From positions 558,001-622,000 of the forward strand of contig NZ_VKKU01000002.1 in NCBI RefSeq assembly GCF_007280415.1: 64,000 bases of DNA. The letters are read 5' to 3'. The DNA comes from Sphingorhabdus contaminans. Lineage in GTDB: Bacteria > Pseudomonadota > Alphaproteobacteria > Sphingomonadales > Sphingomonadaceae. Numbering within the stretch: the first letter of the stretch is position 1; every line of letters begins with the position of its first letter. The notes under the pieces were generated by a model that made no database searches, had not been told where the DNA came from, and saw only the letters and a list, made by a program, of their open reading frames with translations. A program made the position numbers and the translations under genes. Of this stretch, positions 1 to 7,399 are shown piece after piece.

Positions 1-1
1 C

Positions 2-124
2 ACCCAGACTGACGGTGTGGATTCTGCCGCTGAACAGAAAATGGAAAATGATGCCCAAGCTGTTCGCGATAAAGCAGAAGTAAAGGCTGATGCCATGGAA
101 GACAAGGCAGACGCGAAGGACTAA
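2..124 (+). CDS. C-terminal end of an Ala/Asp/Glu/Lys-rich protein (partial)
   Basis: The window opens inside an open frame that ends at TAA 122-124; about 40 codons are visible. The residues are almost entirely Ala, Asp, Glu, Lys, Gln and Met, with repeating Ala-Asp/Glu-Lys spacing, which suggests a charged helical tail. A strong intrinsic terminator follows within 30 bases, which supports a genuine gene end. The body of the protein lies outside the window, so no function can be assigned. Confidence 0.6.
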   Translation, partial: TQTDGVDSAAEQKMENDAQAVRDKAEVKADAMEDKADAKD

Positions 125-150
125 TTATCCGGTCTTTCCCTAACTTTCAA

Positions 151-180
151 AACCCGCTGGCTAAGTCAGCGGGTTTTTTG
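151..180 (+). terminator. Intrinsic terminator of the partial left-edge gene
   Basis: Perfect 9-bp stem AACCCGCTG / CAGCGGGTT (151-159 with 167-175), a short loop, and a run of T at 174-179. The leftward Crp-family gene ends at 181, directly beside it, so the hairpin may serve both strands. Confidence 0.85.
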
Positions 181-921
181 TCAGTCATCCCGCAGATGGT
201 GGAGATAATTCGGGTTGAATGCGGCCAGTTTTTTAAGCCGTTCAAGATCCTTCACCTCCAATTGTCCCCGACGCAGGATGACATATCCCGTCCGATTGAG
301 TTCCGCGATCGTTCGGCTGACATGGGGTTGCGTCATGCCCAGGGCGTCCGCAATGTCGAGCTGCGTCAACGGGAAATCACATAGCTGTCCCTGCACAAGC
401 CCGACTGTCTTTAGCCGCAGGAAAAGTTCGCAGGCCAAATGGGCAACACTTTCCAGTGCATCGCGTTGCCCCACGCTGACTAGCCATTCGCGTTGGATCG
501 ACCCGGTCACCAGCGATTCCCACCACAGCGCGCGCAGCAATTTCGGGTGCGCATCGCTTATCTCTTCAAACTCTTTCGGTGCCAGTCGCGCATAGCGGAT
601 CGGCGTGATCGCGGCGATCGAATGGTCCATCGCATTGAGAATATAGACATGCAGGTCGGCGAGATCGCCAGGCAGAAAGAAGGCCAATATCTGGCGTCGG
701 CCATCTTCCATCATTTTGTAACGGCATGCCCATCCATCAAGGAGCAAGTTGACTGTCCGGGGTTCGTCACCTTCGGAAATAATATCCTGTCCCCGGTCGG
801 CATAGGCGACCCGGCGGGACGCCATCTCGTTGATGGCATCCTCGCTGCCGCTGGTGGTACGCATGAATGCGTTCAGTTTGGCGATCAGATACCGTCCGGG
901 ATTTTCAAGATTCTCGTCCAT
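181..921 (-). CDS. Crp/Fnr-family transcriptional regulator
   Basis: A 246-residue protein with the two-domain Crp/Fnr layout: a cyclic-nucleotide-like effector domain at about residues 25-150 (turn FFLPGDL at 81-87) and a winged helix at about 160-230, with the recognition region LDIADALGMTQPHVSRTI near 188-205. The Fnr-type N-terminal cysteine cluster is absent, so it is not an oxygen-sensing Fnr. The ATG start has AGGGGA six bases upstream. It lies downstream of the nepR-ecfG-kinase operon in the same direction, 47 bases from the kinase stop, so it may be co-transcribed or be a stress-response target. The effector is unknown. Confidence 0.85.
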   Translation of the reverse strand: MDENLENPGRYLIAKLNAFMRTTSGSEDAINEMASRRVAYADRGQDIISEGDEPRTVNLLLDGWACRYKMMEDGRRQILAFFLPGDLADLHVYILNAMDHSIAAITPIRYARLAPKEFEEISDAHPKLLRALWWESLVTGSIQREWLVSVGQRDALESVAHLACELFLRLKTVGLVQGQLCDFPLTQLDIADALGMTQPHVSRTIAELNRTGYVILRRGQLEVKDLERLKKLAAFNPNYLHHLRDD

Positions 922-967
922 GCCGTCCCCTGTTGAGTCTGTTCACCGACCGCGTCCAGAGAACCGG

Positions 968-2644
968 TCAGGACAGCGCGGTCACGGGAAAGTGCAGCGT
1001 CGTCGAACTCCCCATGTTGCGGTCGCTGATAAATGTGACGGTGCCATTTAACTGGCTTGCGAAACCCTGCATCAATTGGGTTCCCATGTTACGGGCAAGA
1101 CCGGCATTCACGTCATATCCCTGGCCATTGTCTTCAATTGACAGAATCGCCTTGTCCCCCACCAAAGCGAAGGTCATTTCGATCTTGCCGGGTGCATTTG
1201 TGGGAAATGCGTGACGGAAACTATTGGTGACAGCTTCCACAATGAAGAGAGCCAGTGGAACAGCCGAGTCGACAGGCAGCGAACAATGATCCGCGCGAAA
1301 AGACAGGTCGACATGCTGGTTTTCACGATGGGCGTAGCGCAGTTGCTTGCACAATTCCCCCATCAACGTCTCGACGGTCACCGAGGGTTCGGCGCTGTCA
1401 TTTTCCTGTTCATAGGAAAGCCGGTGGATCAATGCGAGCGCAACGATGCGGGCGCGCGATTGCTTCAACGCCGTCTGCGCCGCGTCATCGGTAACCCGCG
1501 ACGCCTGCATGGTCAGCAGGCTCGTGACAATCTGGAGATTGTTTTTCACACGATGGTGGACTTCGCGGGTCAGCTTGGTCTTGGTGTCGAGCGCCGCGGT
1601 CAATTCTGCGGTCCGGCTATCGATGACCTCGGCCATTGTGTGCAAATCGTCGCTCAGGCCGCGCAATTCACTTGGTGCGGTAGCAAAAGCGGTCCGATTT
1701 CCGCTAAAATTGCCTTTGGTGAATTCCTCGCTCAATTGACGCAAACGCGTCAGCCACCGGATAACAAGCCTGTTGGTCCCGAACCAGATCGCGCACAAGG
1801 TCAGCAATATGGTCACCAGGGGCATGATGATGCTTGCACGAAACTGGGTGAGCGCAGCTTTCATGATGCGCGCGCGCGGCTCGGCATAGAGTACAAACAG
1901 ATCGTCACCGCTGAGCTCGACCGTCTGGTACACCCATTTTTCGTTCCCCTGTGTCCGGATCACACCGGAACTGCCTGCCGAAAGTCCTGGCGGAACGGTA
2001 AAGGGCATCTTGTCCGTATCGCTGGTAACGAGATTGCCTGAGCGCGATATGATGGCGATAACACCTGTTCTGGCCTCCGGCGCGTCTGATATCGACCGGG
2101 CCAGTCGTGAAATATCCAGACCTGCACTGATGGTGCCGTCAAATTCACCCTTATCGTTCAGCACGGCAAGGGCACTGATGATTACAGGTTTGCGCGATAC
2201 CGTCCCGAAAGTCGGCTGGCTGACCGTTACCACCCGGGACTTTTTGGTATCTTCCCACCATGGCTCTCCGACAAAGGAGAGGCCTTCACGAAAGGGAATG
2301 ATCGAACATCGCGCCCGGCCGGACGCATCGGTCCGCACGAAATTTATGACCGGATCATGGCCACGAAATCCGGTCCGCAATACTGCGTCGCACCGGTCGG
2401 TCATATTACGGATATCCGGATTTGCCGAACCCACCATCAACAGGCGGTTCGAAACCAGAAAAGCATCCCGCTCCCGTTCCGCGACGGCCTTTGCATTGGC
2501 GCCAAGCGTCGCCATCGCGGCATTCTGCATGGCGCGCCAGTTCGCAATACTCTGCAGCACGCTGGTGACGGTTATAGGCAGAAGGGCCGCAAGCACGACC
2601 ATTAGCAAACCCTGTTTCAGGCTGATTGAACGCCCAAAAAACAA
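968..2644 (-). CDS. HisKA_2-type sensor histidine kinase of the general stress response operon (PhyP-like)
   Basis: Membrane sensor with one N-terminal transmembrane segment, a periplasmic Cache-like sensor of about 240 residues, a second transmembrane segment (around IIMPLVTILLTLCAIWFG), HAMP, a HisKA_2 phosphoacceptor box (EVHHRVKNNLQIV) and an ATPase domain with N box EAVTNSFRHAF and G1 box IEDNGQGYD. The start was set at TTG 2644 because GGAGGGG lies six bases upstream; an in-frame TTG at 2671, two bases past the ecfG stop, would add nine residues and has no clear ribosome binding site. In Sphingomonas a HisKA_2 protein at this position (PhyP) is a negative regulator of PhyR. Equivalence is inferred from position and family. 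Confidence 0.85.
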   Translation of the reverse strand: MFFGRSISLKQGLLMVVLAALLPITVTSVLQSIANWRAMQNAAMATLGANAKAVAERERDAFLVSNRLLMVGSANPDIRNMTDRCDAVLRTGFRGHDPVINFVRTDASGRARCSIIPFREGLSFVGEPWWEDTKKSRVVTVSQPTFGTVSRKPVIISALAVLNDKGEFDGTISAGLDISRLARSISDAPEARTGVIAIISRSGNLVTSDTDKMPFTVPPGLSAGSSGVIRTQGNEKWVYQTVELSGDDLFVLYAEPRARIMKAALTQFRASIIMPLVTILLTLCAIWFGTNRLVIRWLTRLRQLSEEFTKGNFSGNRTAFATAPSELRGLSDDLHTMAEVIDSRTAELTAALDTKTKLTREVHHRVKNNLQIVTSLLTMQASRVTDDAAQTALKQSRARIVALALIHRLSYEQENDSAEPSVTVETLMGELCKQLRYAHRENQHVDLSFRADHCSLPVDSAVPLALFIVEAVTNSFRHAFPTNAPGKIEMTFALVGDKAILSIEDNGQGYDVNAGLARNMGTQLMQGFASQLNGTVTFISDRNMGSSTTLHFPVTALS

Positions 2645-2672
2645 AAAATTCCCCTCCACCGATGGCCGCAAT

Positions 2673-3260
2673 TTAGGCGGCCGAAGTCATGGCACCCCTG
2701 CCCGCTGTGATATGCCGGTTTTCGACCTGATCGCCTTCATCCAGCCCGTTAATGATGGCCGCTAACGCGGTCCTGCCGCGCGCGAGACGGCTTTTGACTG
2801 TCCCCAAGGCACAGCCTGCAATTTCGGCAGCCTCTTCATAGCTGGCACCGCCGGCACCAACCAAAAGCAACATTTCGCGCTGCTCCACCGGAAGCTGCTG
2901 CAAAGCCTTTTCGACATCCGACATGTGGATTACGTGCTGTTGCGCGGGCTCCTGAACCAAAATCCGTTCTGCGGCTTCCGGGTCCCAACTGGTCATACGG
3001 GCGTTCTTGCGGATGGTCGTATAGAAATGGTTGCGCAGGATCATGTAGATCCAAGCGCGGAAATTGGTGCCGGGTTCAAAACTGTCCCGCGCCGCCCAGG
3101 CGCGCATCATGGCTTCCTGCGCGAGATCGTCTGCCAGTTCCCGGTTGCCGCAAAGACCACGCGCAAAAGCGCGCAGCGACGGAATTATATCCTGCAATTG
3201 CTGTCGGAATTCAGCGGTCGGCGGTTTGCGTCCGCCATCCTGTTCAACCGGATCGGTCAT
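2673..3260 (-). CDS. ecfG: EcfG-family RNA polymerase sigma factor, general stress response
   Basis: A 195-residue ECF sigma factor. Region 2 spans about residues 25-95 (LADDLAQEAMMRAW, then FRAWIYMILRNHF) and region 4 about 125-178 (LPVEQREMLLLVGAGGASYEEAAEIAGCALGTVKSRLARGR, split here only as a description of that region's helix-turn-helix). The gene overlaps nepR by four bases, so translation is probably coupled to its anti-sigma factor. Divergent phyR and the kinase downstream complete the alphaproteobacterial stress cascade: phosphorylated PhyR draws NepR away and frees this sigma factor to transcribe from GGAAC-type promoters. Identification is secure from family and context. Confidence 0.95.
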   Translation of the reverse strand: MTDPVEQDGGRKPPTAEFRQQLQDIIPSLRAFARGLCGNRELADDLAQEAMMRAWAARDSFEPGTNFRAWIYMILRNHFYTTIRKNARMTSWDPEAAERILVQEPAQQHVIHMSDVEKALQQLPVEQREMLLLVGAGGASYEEAAEIAGCALGTVKSRLARGRTALAAIINGLDEGDQVENRHITAGRGAMTSAA

Positions 3261-3451
3261 GATGGCTTTTTGGCCTTTTCTGCCATACGGCTTTCGAGCT
3301 GGTCGAGCAGAGAGAGGAAATCATCGGGTACAGGCTCGCTGGCGATGCCATCATGCATCTGCCTCAACGCAGCAGCAATGGGATCGAAATCCGCTTCTAC
3401 GGCATTTCCTAAGCGCATGGGCTTGCTATCTCTTTTCTTAGAATCCGACAA
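3257..3451 (-). CDS. nepR: NepR anti-sigma factor
   Basis: A small protein of about 64 residues with the NepR core: an amphipathic helix (FDPIAAALRQMHDGI), a Pro-containing linker (EPVPDDF) and a second helix (LLDQLE). NepR holds EcfG inactive until phosphorylated PhyR binds NepR instead. The start is chosen at TTG 3451 because GGAG sits six bases upstream; in-frame GTG codons at 3466 and 3463 would lengthen it to 69 residues and cannot be excluded. Its 3' end overlaps ecfG by four bases. Short length, position and partner genes make this call firm despite weak sequence conservation in the family. Confidence 0.9.
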   Translation of the reverse strand: MSDSKKRDSKPMRLGNAVEADFDPIAAALRQMHDGIASEPVPDDFLSLLDQLESRMAEKAKKPS

Positions 3452-3583
3452 TGCACACTCCACCACCAGTTAAACGGATGGAGCCAGTTGCCATATTCAG
3501 GCTTAAAGTTATACAACTGATCGTCATTCCCGCCCCGTATTCGCGCAGTCATCTGGGGCTGTTAATGCGCGGGACAAAAAAAA

Positions 3584-3600
3584 GTTCCCGCGCATGGAAC
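3584..3600. promoter_or_regulatory. Back-to-back GGAAC elements between nepR and phyR (candidate EcfG -35 boxes)
   Basis: GTTCC at 3584-3588 and GGAAC at 3596-3600 form an inverted repeat seven bases apart, giving one GGAAC facing each divergent gene. GGAAC is the known -35 element of EcfG promoters. On the nepR side CATT follows after 16 bases, one mismatch from the CGTT -10 element. On the phyR side the only exact CGTT is 24 bases away, which is too far, so that promoter is weaker on sequence. Autoregulation of both units is the inference. Confidence 0.45.
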
Positions 3601-3646
3601 AAAAAGCGGCGAAATGTGTATTCTCGTTAATAACCGTGGAGGAATC

Positions 3647-4453
3647 ATGTCATTACGTGAGGCGTTAGTAGCCGAATTGCCGTTTTTGCGACGTTATGCC
3701 CGCGCACTAACCGGATCACAGTCACTCGGTGACGCAGCCGTTCGAGAAGTCCTTGAGGCTTTGCTCGAGGCTCCAGAAGAGCTGCAGTCGGATAAGCCTG
3801 TACGCATCGAATTATTCCGCATCTTCCACCGCCTTTGGCAACCTGCGATGGTCGAACCGCTGGCGTCCAAGGGTCGCAGCGGGGTGATTGCGCAATTTCC
3901 GGTCGTCATGCGACAGAGCTTGCTGCTGACCGCGGTGGAAGGCTTTAGCGAAGAAGAGACCGCCACAATCCTCGGGCTTAACTCGGGCGACATTGGCACC
4001 TATGTACGCGACGCGCGCACTGCGATTACGGACGCGCTGGCGGCGGATGTCCTGATTATCGAAGATGAATCGATTATCGCCCTCCACATCAAGCAGATTG
4101 TTGAATCGCTCGGCCATAATGTCGTGGGCATTGTGCGGACACATAGCGAGGCGGTCGCTGCGGCACGTGAAAAGCATCCGGAACTTGTGCTGGCGGATAT
4201 CAGCCTGGCAGATGGATCAAGCGGAATTGATGCGGTGAAGGAAATTCTGACCGAGCAGGATGTTCCGGTCATTTTCATCACGGCCTTCCCCGAACGTCTC
4301 CTGACCGGCGCGCGCCCTGAGCCGACCTATTTGATTACCAAACCATTTGAGCCGGAAACGGTCATTGCGACCATCGGCCAGGCGCTGTTGCTGCATCGCC
4401 AGCAGGGTGATGAAAAAATTACTAGCGATGCCGGAACATTTTCGGAGGCCTGA
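3647..4453 (+). CDS. phyR: PhyR: sigma-like anti-anti-sigma response regulator
   Basis: A 268-residue protein with an EcfG-like domain at 1-125 that mimics sigma regions 2 and 4, then a receiver domain at about 134-250: acidic pocket IIEDE (138-142), phospho-acceptor Asp184 in LVLADISLADG, conserved Lys232 in ITKPFEP. When phosphorylated it binds NepR and releases EcfG. The start is ATG 3647, with GGAGG five bases upstream; an ATG at 3614 in the same frame has no ribosome binding site. It is transcribed divergently from nepR-ecfG, the usual arrangement. Confidence 0.95.
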   Translation: MSLREALVAELPFLRRYARALTGSQSLGDAAVREVLEALLEAPEELQSDKPVRIELFRIFHRLWQPAMVEPLASKGRSGVIAQFPVVMRQSLLLTAVEGFSEEETATILGLNSGDIGTYVRDARTAITDALAADVLIIEDESIIALHIKQIVESLGHNVVGIVRTHSEAVAAAREKHPELVLADISLADGSSGIDAVKEILTEQDVPVIFITAFPERLLTGARPEPTYLITKPFEPETVIATIGQALLLHRQQGDEKITSDAGTFSEA

Positions 4454-4522
4454 CGTTATACCGCTATATCAACAATCCCCCGCTGGCTACCCACCCCCCC
4501 CTCGAAGTTGCCAGCAAATCCC

Positions 4523-4556
4523 ACACCCCGGCTTTAACAGCCGGGGTGTCTTTTTT
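4523..4556 (+). terminator. Intrinsic terminator downstream of phyR
   Basis: Perfect 11-bp GC-rich stem ACACCCCGGCT / AGCCGGGGTGT with a five-base loop, followed by C and six T. Confidence 0.9.
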
Positions 4557-4587
4557 GGTGTCCCCTATTTTTCGTCTGCGCTCCCAT

Positions 4588-4622
4588 GAAAAACCCTCCC
4601 CGCCTGCCGGGCGGAGAGGGTT
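4588..4622 (-). terminator. Intrinsic terminator of the DUF2383-type gene
   Basis: On the minus strand AACCCTC(T)CCGCC pairs with GGCGG(G)GAGGGTT around a short loop and is followed by TTTTT. It lies 45 bases past the stop of the leftward gene ending at 4668 and faces the phyR terminator. Confidence 0.8.
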
Positions 4623-4667
4623 GTGCTGTGGGAGGCTGCCGGAGAGGTCCAGCGCCTGCCGACGCGG

Positions 4668-5123
4668 TTAGCGGGCCTGAGTGGCGTGCTTCAGATTGCT
4701 CATCTGGTCATGACCCTGCTTCACCGACTGGTAGCAGCGTTCGATGACGGCGCGGGTTTCAGGACTGAAATCGCGGTCGATCAGGGCTTCTTCAAACTTG
4801 TGCTTGATATGGTCTTCGCCACGTTCGACTTCTGCAATGATGGCATTGTCGTCATTGCCGGTAATTGCGCTCTTCAGATCCAAGAACGCGCGGTGTGCGC
4901 CGGCCAGAACCGACCCGTCTGTTGTCGGCTCGCCGCCCAGTGTGCGGACGCGTGATTGCAGTTCTTCCGTGACGGTTTTGCGTTCGTTGGCGCGGTCGAA
5001 AAAGATCGACCGGTACTGGCTCTGCTCCGCATCTTCAGCAGCCGAGCGGTATCCGTCGACACTGTCGATTGTGGTTTTGATAAGATCGTTGAGGGTATCA
5101 ACTTCGCGTTCATTGGGGGTCAT
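4668..5123 (-). CDS. PA2169-type four-helix (DUF2383, ferritin-like) protein
   Basis: A 151-residue, highly charged, all-helical protein matching the DUF2383/PA2169 type: an N-terminal helix with NDLIKTTIDSVDGYRSAAED, then AHRAFLDLKSAI, then a helix with EVERGEDHIKHKFEEAL. Such proteins are ferritin-like bundles often induced by stress; the biochemical function is unknown. The start is ATG 5123 with GGAG eight bases upstream, not the longer in-frame start at 5192. It is next to the general stress response locus and has a possible EcfG promoter upstream, so it may belong to that regulon. Confidence 0.75.
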   Translation of the reverse strand: MTPNEREVDTLNDLIKTTIDSVDGYRSAAEDAEQSQYRSIFFDRANERKTVTEELQSRVRTLGGEPTTDGSVLAGAHRAFLDLKSAITGNDDNAIIAEVERGEDHIKHKFEEALIDRDFSPETRAVIERCYQSVKQGHDQMSNLKHATQAR

Positions 5124-5155
5124 TGTGATATCTCCAAAAGAGTGGGGCTGAGCAG

Positions 5156-5180
5156 AACGAGCAATCAGGGAACTTGTTTC
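5156..5180 (-). promoter_or_regulatory. Candidate EcfG-type promoter of the DUF2383 gene
   Basis: On the minus strand GAAAC (5176-5180), a 16-base spacer and CGTT (5156-5159) match the EcfG consensus GGAAC-N16/17-CGTT with one mismatch, about 33 bases upstream of the start codon. Confidence 0.3.
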
Positions 5181-5385
5181 GTCCAAACGCATTTATTCTA
5201 TCGTGACCGCAACACATGCTGGAGTGGCACGCCCTCTCAACGCCCCAGCGCATTGGAAAGCTGCGCCTTTTTCCAAAAAGGTTTGTTATGATGAAGACCC
5301 TTCATGCGCGGTGACGATTTTGCCAAGGCGCCCGAATATGCCCCAGTCATAAGCAGGCCGCCCTTTATCGTCTATCAGCGCCCGT

Positions 5386-5415
5386 CCGTAGCAACGGCGA
5401 ATGTTTCGCCGACGG
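5386..5415 (+). promoter_or_regulatory. Stable hairpin in the leader of the PAS-HWE kinase gene
   Basis: CGGCGAA-TGT-TTCGCCG (5395-5411) is a perfect 7-bp stem with a three-base loop, extended by CCGT / ACGG outside an asymmetric bulge. It ends about 18 bases before the start codon and just before the AAGGA ribosome binding site, so it could affect translation or mark a processing site. There is no T-tract, so it is not a standard terminator. Confidence 0.35.
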
Positions 5416-5432
5416 ATGAAGGATAGCATCAT

Positions 5433-6884
5433 ATGCTCCATAAAAGGCCCTCGCAAAGCAGTGTAACACCGCACAGCTATTGGCTGGAGCCTGTAAACAG
5501 CGCTACGATCAAAGCGACAGATGCTCCCGAAACGCCGGACAATGATGATTTTCGCCTGATCGCCGACAGCATGCCTGCCTTGTGCTGGATGGCCCGCAGT
5601 GACGGGTATATTTTCTGGTACAACCGCCGCTGGCACGACTATTGCGGCACCACGCCCCAGGCCATGGAGGGCTGGGGCTGGCAAAGCGTGCATGACCCAG
5701 CCGAACTTCCCGGTGTAATGGACCGATGGCAGCAATCCATTGCGAGCGGGCGACCGTTCGAGATGCTGTTTCCCATACGGGGGTCGGACGGCGTGTTCAG
5801 GCGTTTTCTGACGCGCATCATTCCGGTGACGAATAACGAGGGCAATGTCGTCCGCTGGATCGGCACCAACATCGAGGTGGAAAGCCAGCTGAACGCCGAA
5901 GCGGCCCTGGAGGTGAGCGAAGCGAAGCTGCAGGTCTTGACCGATGCCATGCCGCAGATGGTGTGGTCTACCCTGCCCGACGGCTATCACGATTATTTCA
6001 ACGCTCGGTGGTACGAATTTACCGGTGTTCCCTATGGTTCCACCGACGGAGAAGGCTGGAATGGCGTATTCCATGCCGATGACCAGGAGCGCGCCTGGGG
6101 TCTGTGGCGGCATAGCCTGGAAACAGGAGAACCTTATGAGATCGAATATCGCCTGCGCCACCATAGCGGTGTTTACCGCTGGATTTTGGGCCGCGCGCTG
6201 CCGGTGCGCGATGCACAAGGATCTATCACACGCTGGATCGGGACGTGTACCGACATTGATGATGCCAAGCGCAACGCGGCGCTTGCCGAGCTGGTCAGCC
6301 GCGAGCTGAGCCACCGCATCAAGAACATCTTTGCCGTCATTGCCGGCCTGATCGGCATCTCGTCGCCCAAAAATGCAGAGGCCGCCGCCTATGCAAAGGA
6401 AGTATCGGGACGTATCGCGGCGCTGGGACGTGCGCATAACTTCGCACGGCCGCACGGACCGGAATCGGCAATATTGCAAAATTTCGGTGGTCTGCATGGA
6501 CTATTGGCGGAATTGATGTTGCCCTATGACCATGCTGAAAAACGGCGCTATGTGATCTCGGGCGAGGATATTGAAGTTGGCGACCGCAGCGCCACGCCAT
6601 TGGCGCTGCTGATCCACGAACTTGCCACCAACGCCGTCAAATATGGTGCCCTTTCCGACAGTCAGGGTCGCGTCACCATAACGACAACAGTGCATGGCGA
6701 CCGGGTGGTGATTATCTGGTCCGAAAGCGGCGGCCCCGCAATCAAGGGCGTGCCTGTGCAGAGCGGGTTCGGCACCCAATTGTCCGACATCAGCATCATC
6801 AGCCAGTTGGGCGGCGCGATTGACCGTGCCTGGAACAGAGAAGGTTTAAGCGTGACCATTTCGATCCCGCGGGCCCATCTCTAA
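5433..6884 (+). CDS. PAS-PAS-HWE soluble sensor histidine kinase
   Basis: A 483-residue cytoplasmic kinase with no membrane segment. Two PAS_3-like domains occupy about residues 40-150 and 165-280; both keep the W-containing motifs (GWGWQSVHDPAE; GEGWNGVFHADD) and RWIGTNIE / RWIGTCTD endings. The phosphoacceptor is His294 in ELSHRIKNIFAVIAGL. The ATPase domain has HELATNAVKYGALS and the diagnostic W-x-E in IIWSESGG, defining the HWE family. Its stop lies seven bases from the stop of a convergent single-domain receiver gene, a likely partner. Related PAS kinases feed the Sphingomonas general stress response, so proximity to phyR is suggestive but not proof. Confidence 0.88.
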   Translation: MLHKRPSQSSVTPHSYWLEPVNSATIKATDAPETPDNDDFRLIADSMPALCWMARSDGYIFWYNRRWHDYCGTTPQAMEGWGWQSVHDPAELPGVMDRWQQSIASGRPFEMLFPIRGSDGVFRRFLTRIIPVTNNEGNVVRWIGTNIEVESQLNAEAALEVSEAKLQVLTDAMPQMVWSTLPDGYHDYFNARWYEFTGVPYGSTDGEGWNGVFHADDQERAWGLWRHSLETGEPYEIEYRLRHHSGVYRWILGRALPVRDAQGSITRWIGTCTDIDDAKRNAALAELVSRELSHRIKNIFAVIAGLIGISSPKNAEAAAYAKEVSGRIAALGRAHNFARPHGPESAILQNFGGLHGLLAELMLPYDHAEKRRYVISGEDIEVGDRSATPLALLIHELATNAVKYGALSDSQGRVTITTTVHGDRVVIIWSESGGPAIKGVPVQSGFGTQLSDISIISQLGGAIDRAWNREGLSVTISIPRAHL

Positions 6885-6890
6885 GCTGCG

Positions 6891-7307
6891 TCAGTTATAG
6901 GCACTCGGAAAAAGACGGAGCGCGGGCGGTGGACTGACGGGTTCCCCGACGCGATGTTTGACGAGGAAATCCAGTACGGTGCCGATGGCATTTTCGTCTA
7001 CCGGCTTTGAAAGTACGCCAATGGTACCTTTGATCCCGTCGCGCAATTGGGACGCGTTGGCGGTCAGGAACAAGACGGTCGTTCCATATTCCTCGCTCAG
7101 TTTTGCGCCAATTTCCGGGCCTGTTGGTCCATCGCGCAGGTTTAGGTCCACCAGCGCGATATCCGGCCTGCGCTGCGCCAATTGCTCGGCGCTCGCCGCG
7201 TCCGGGGCGATGCCGATGACTTCGAAACCCATGTTCGACATGATCTGCCGTAGGTTCAAAGCGACGATAAATTCGTCTTCTACAATAAGGATGCGGTTGT
7301 CTGTCAT
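6891..7307 (-). CDS. Single-domain (receiver only) response regulator
   Basis: A 138-residue CheY-like receiver: acidic pocket LIVEDE (residues 7-12), phospho-acceptor Asp54 in ALVDLNLRDG, switch Thr in FLTANAS and Lys in VLSKPVDE. There is no output domain and no FATGY signature of the FATGUY (SdrG-type) regulators. The start was set at ATG 7307 with a modest GAGA upstream; the longer in-frame form (to 7364) adds an atypical tail. Such regulators typically pair with HWE kinases as phosphate sinks or relays, and the convergent kinase is the obvious candidate. Confidence 0.88.
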   Translation of the reverse strand: MTDNRILIVEDEFIVALNLRQIMSNMGFEVIGIAPDAASAEQLAQRRPDIALVDLNLRDGPTGPEIGAKLSEEYGTTVLFLTANASQLRDGIKGTIGVLSKPVDENAIGTVLDFLVKHRVGEPVSPPPALRLFPSAYN

Positions 7308-7355
7308 AATGGTTCTCAAGCCAATAACGGCGCAAAACCATGTTGGTTCCGCAAT

Positions 7356-7387
7356 CCGGCCCATTTTGCGATGAGAAAATGGGCCGG
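7356..7387. terminator. Perfect 12-bp inverted repeat, probable terminator
   Basis: CCGGCCCATTTT (7356-7367) and AAAATGGGCCGG (7376-7387) form a perfect stem with an eight-base loop. It lies just past the leftward fatty-acid gene (stop at 7400) and before the receiver gene. On the plus strand it is followed by TTTATTT; on the minus strand no T-tract follows, so termination of the leftward gene would rely on the hairpin itself. Confidence 0.6.
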
Positions 7388-7399
7388 TTTATTTCGGGT

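Noticed and set aside
3596-3628. GGAAC with exact CGTT facing phyR
   Set aside because: The spacer is 24 bases, whereas EcfG promoters need 16-17. I kept only the -35 pair as a tentative feature.
5286-6497. 403-residue open frame antisense to the PAS-HWE kinase
   Set aside because: It runs opposite a gene with all kinase motifs and shows none itself.
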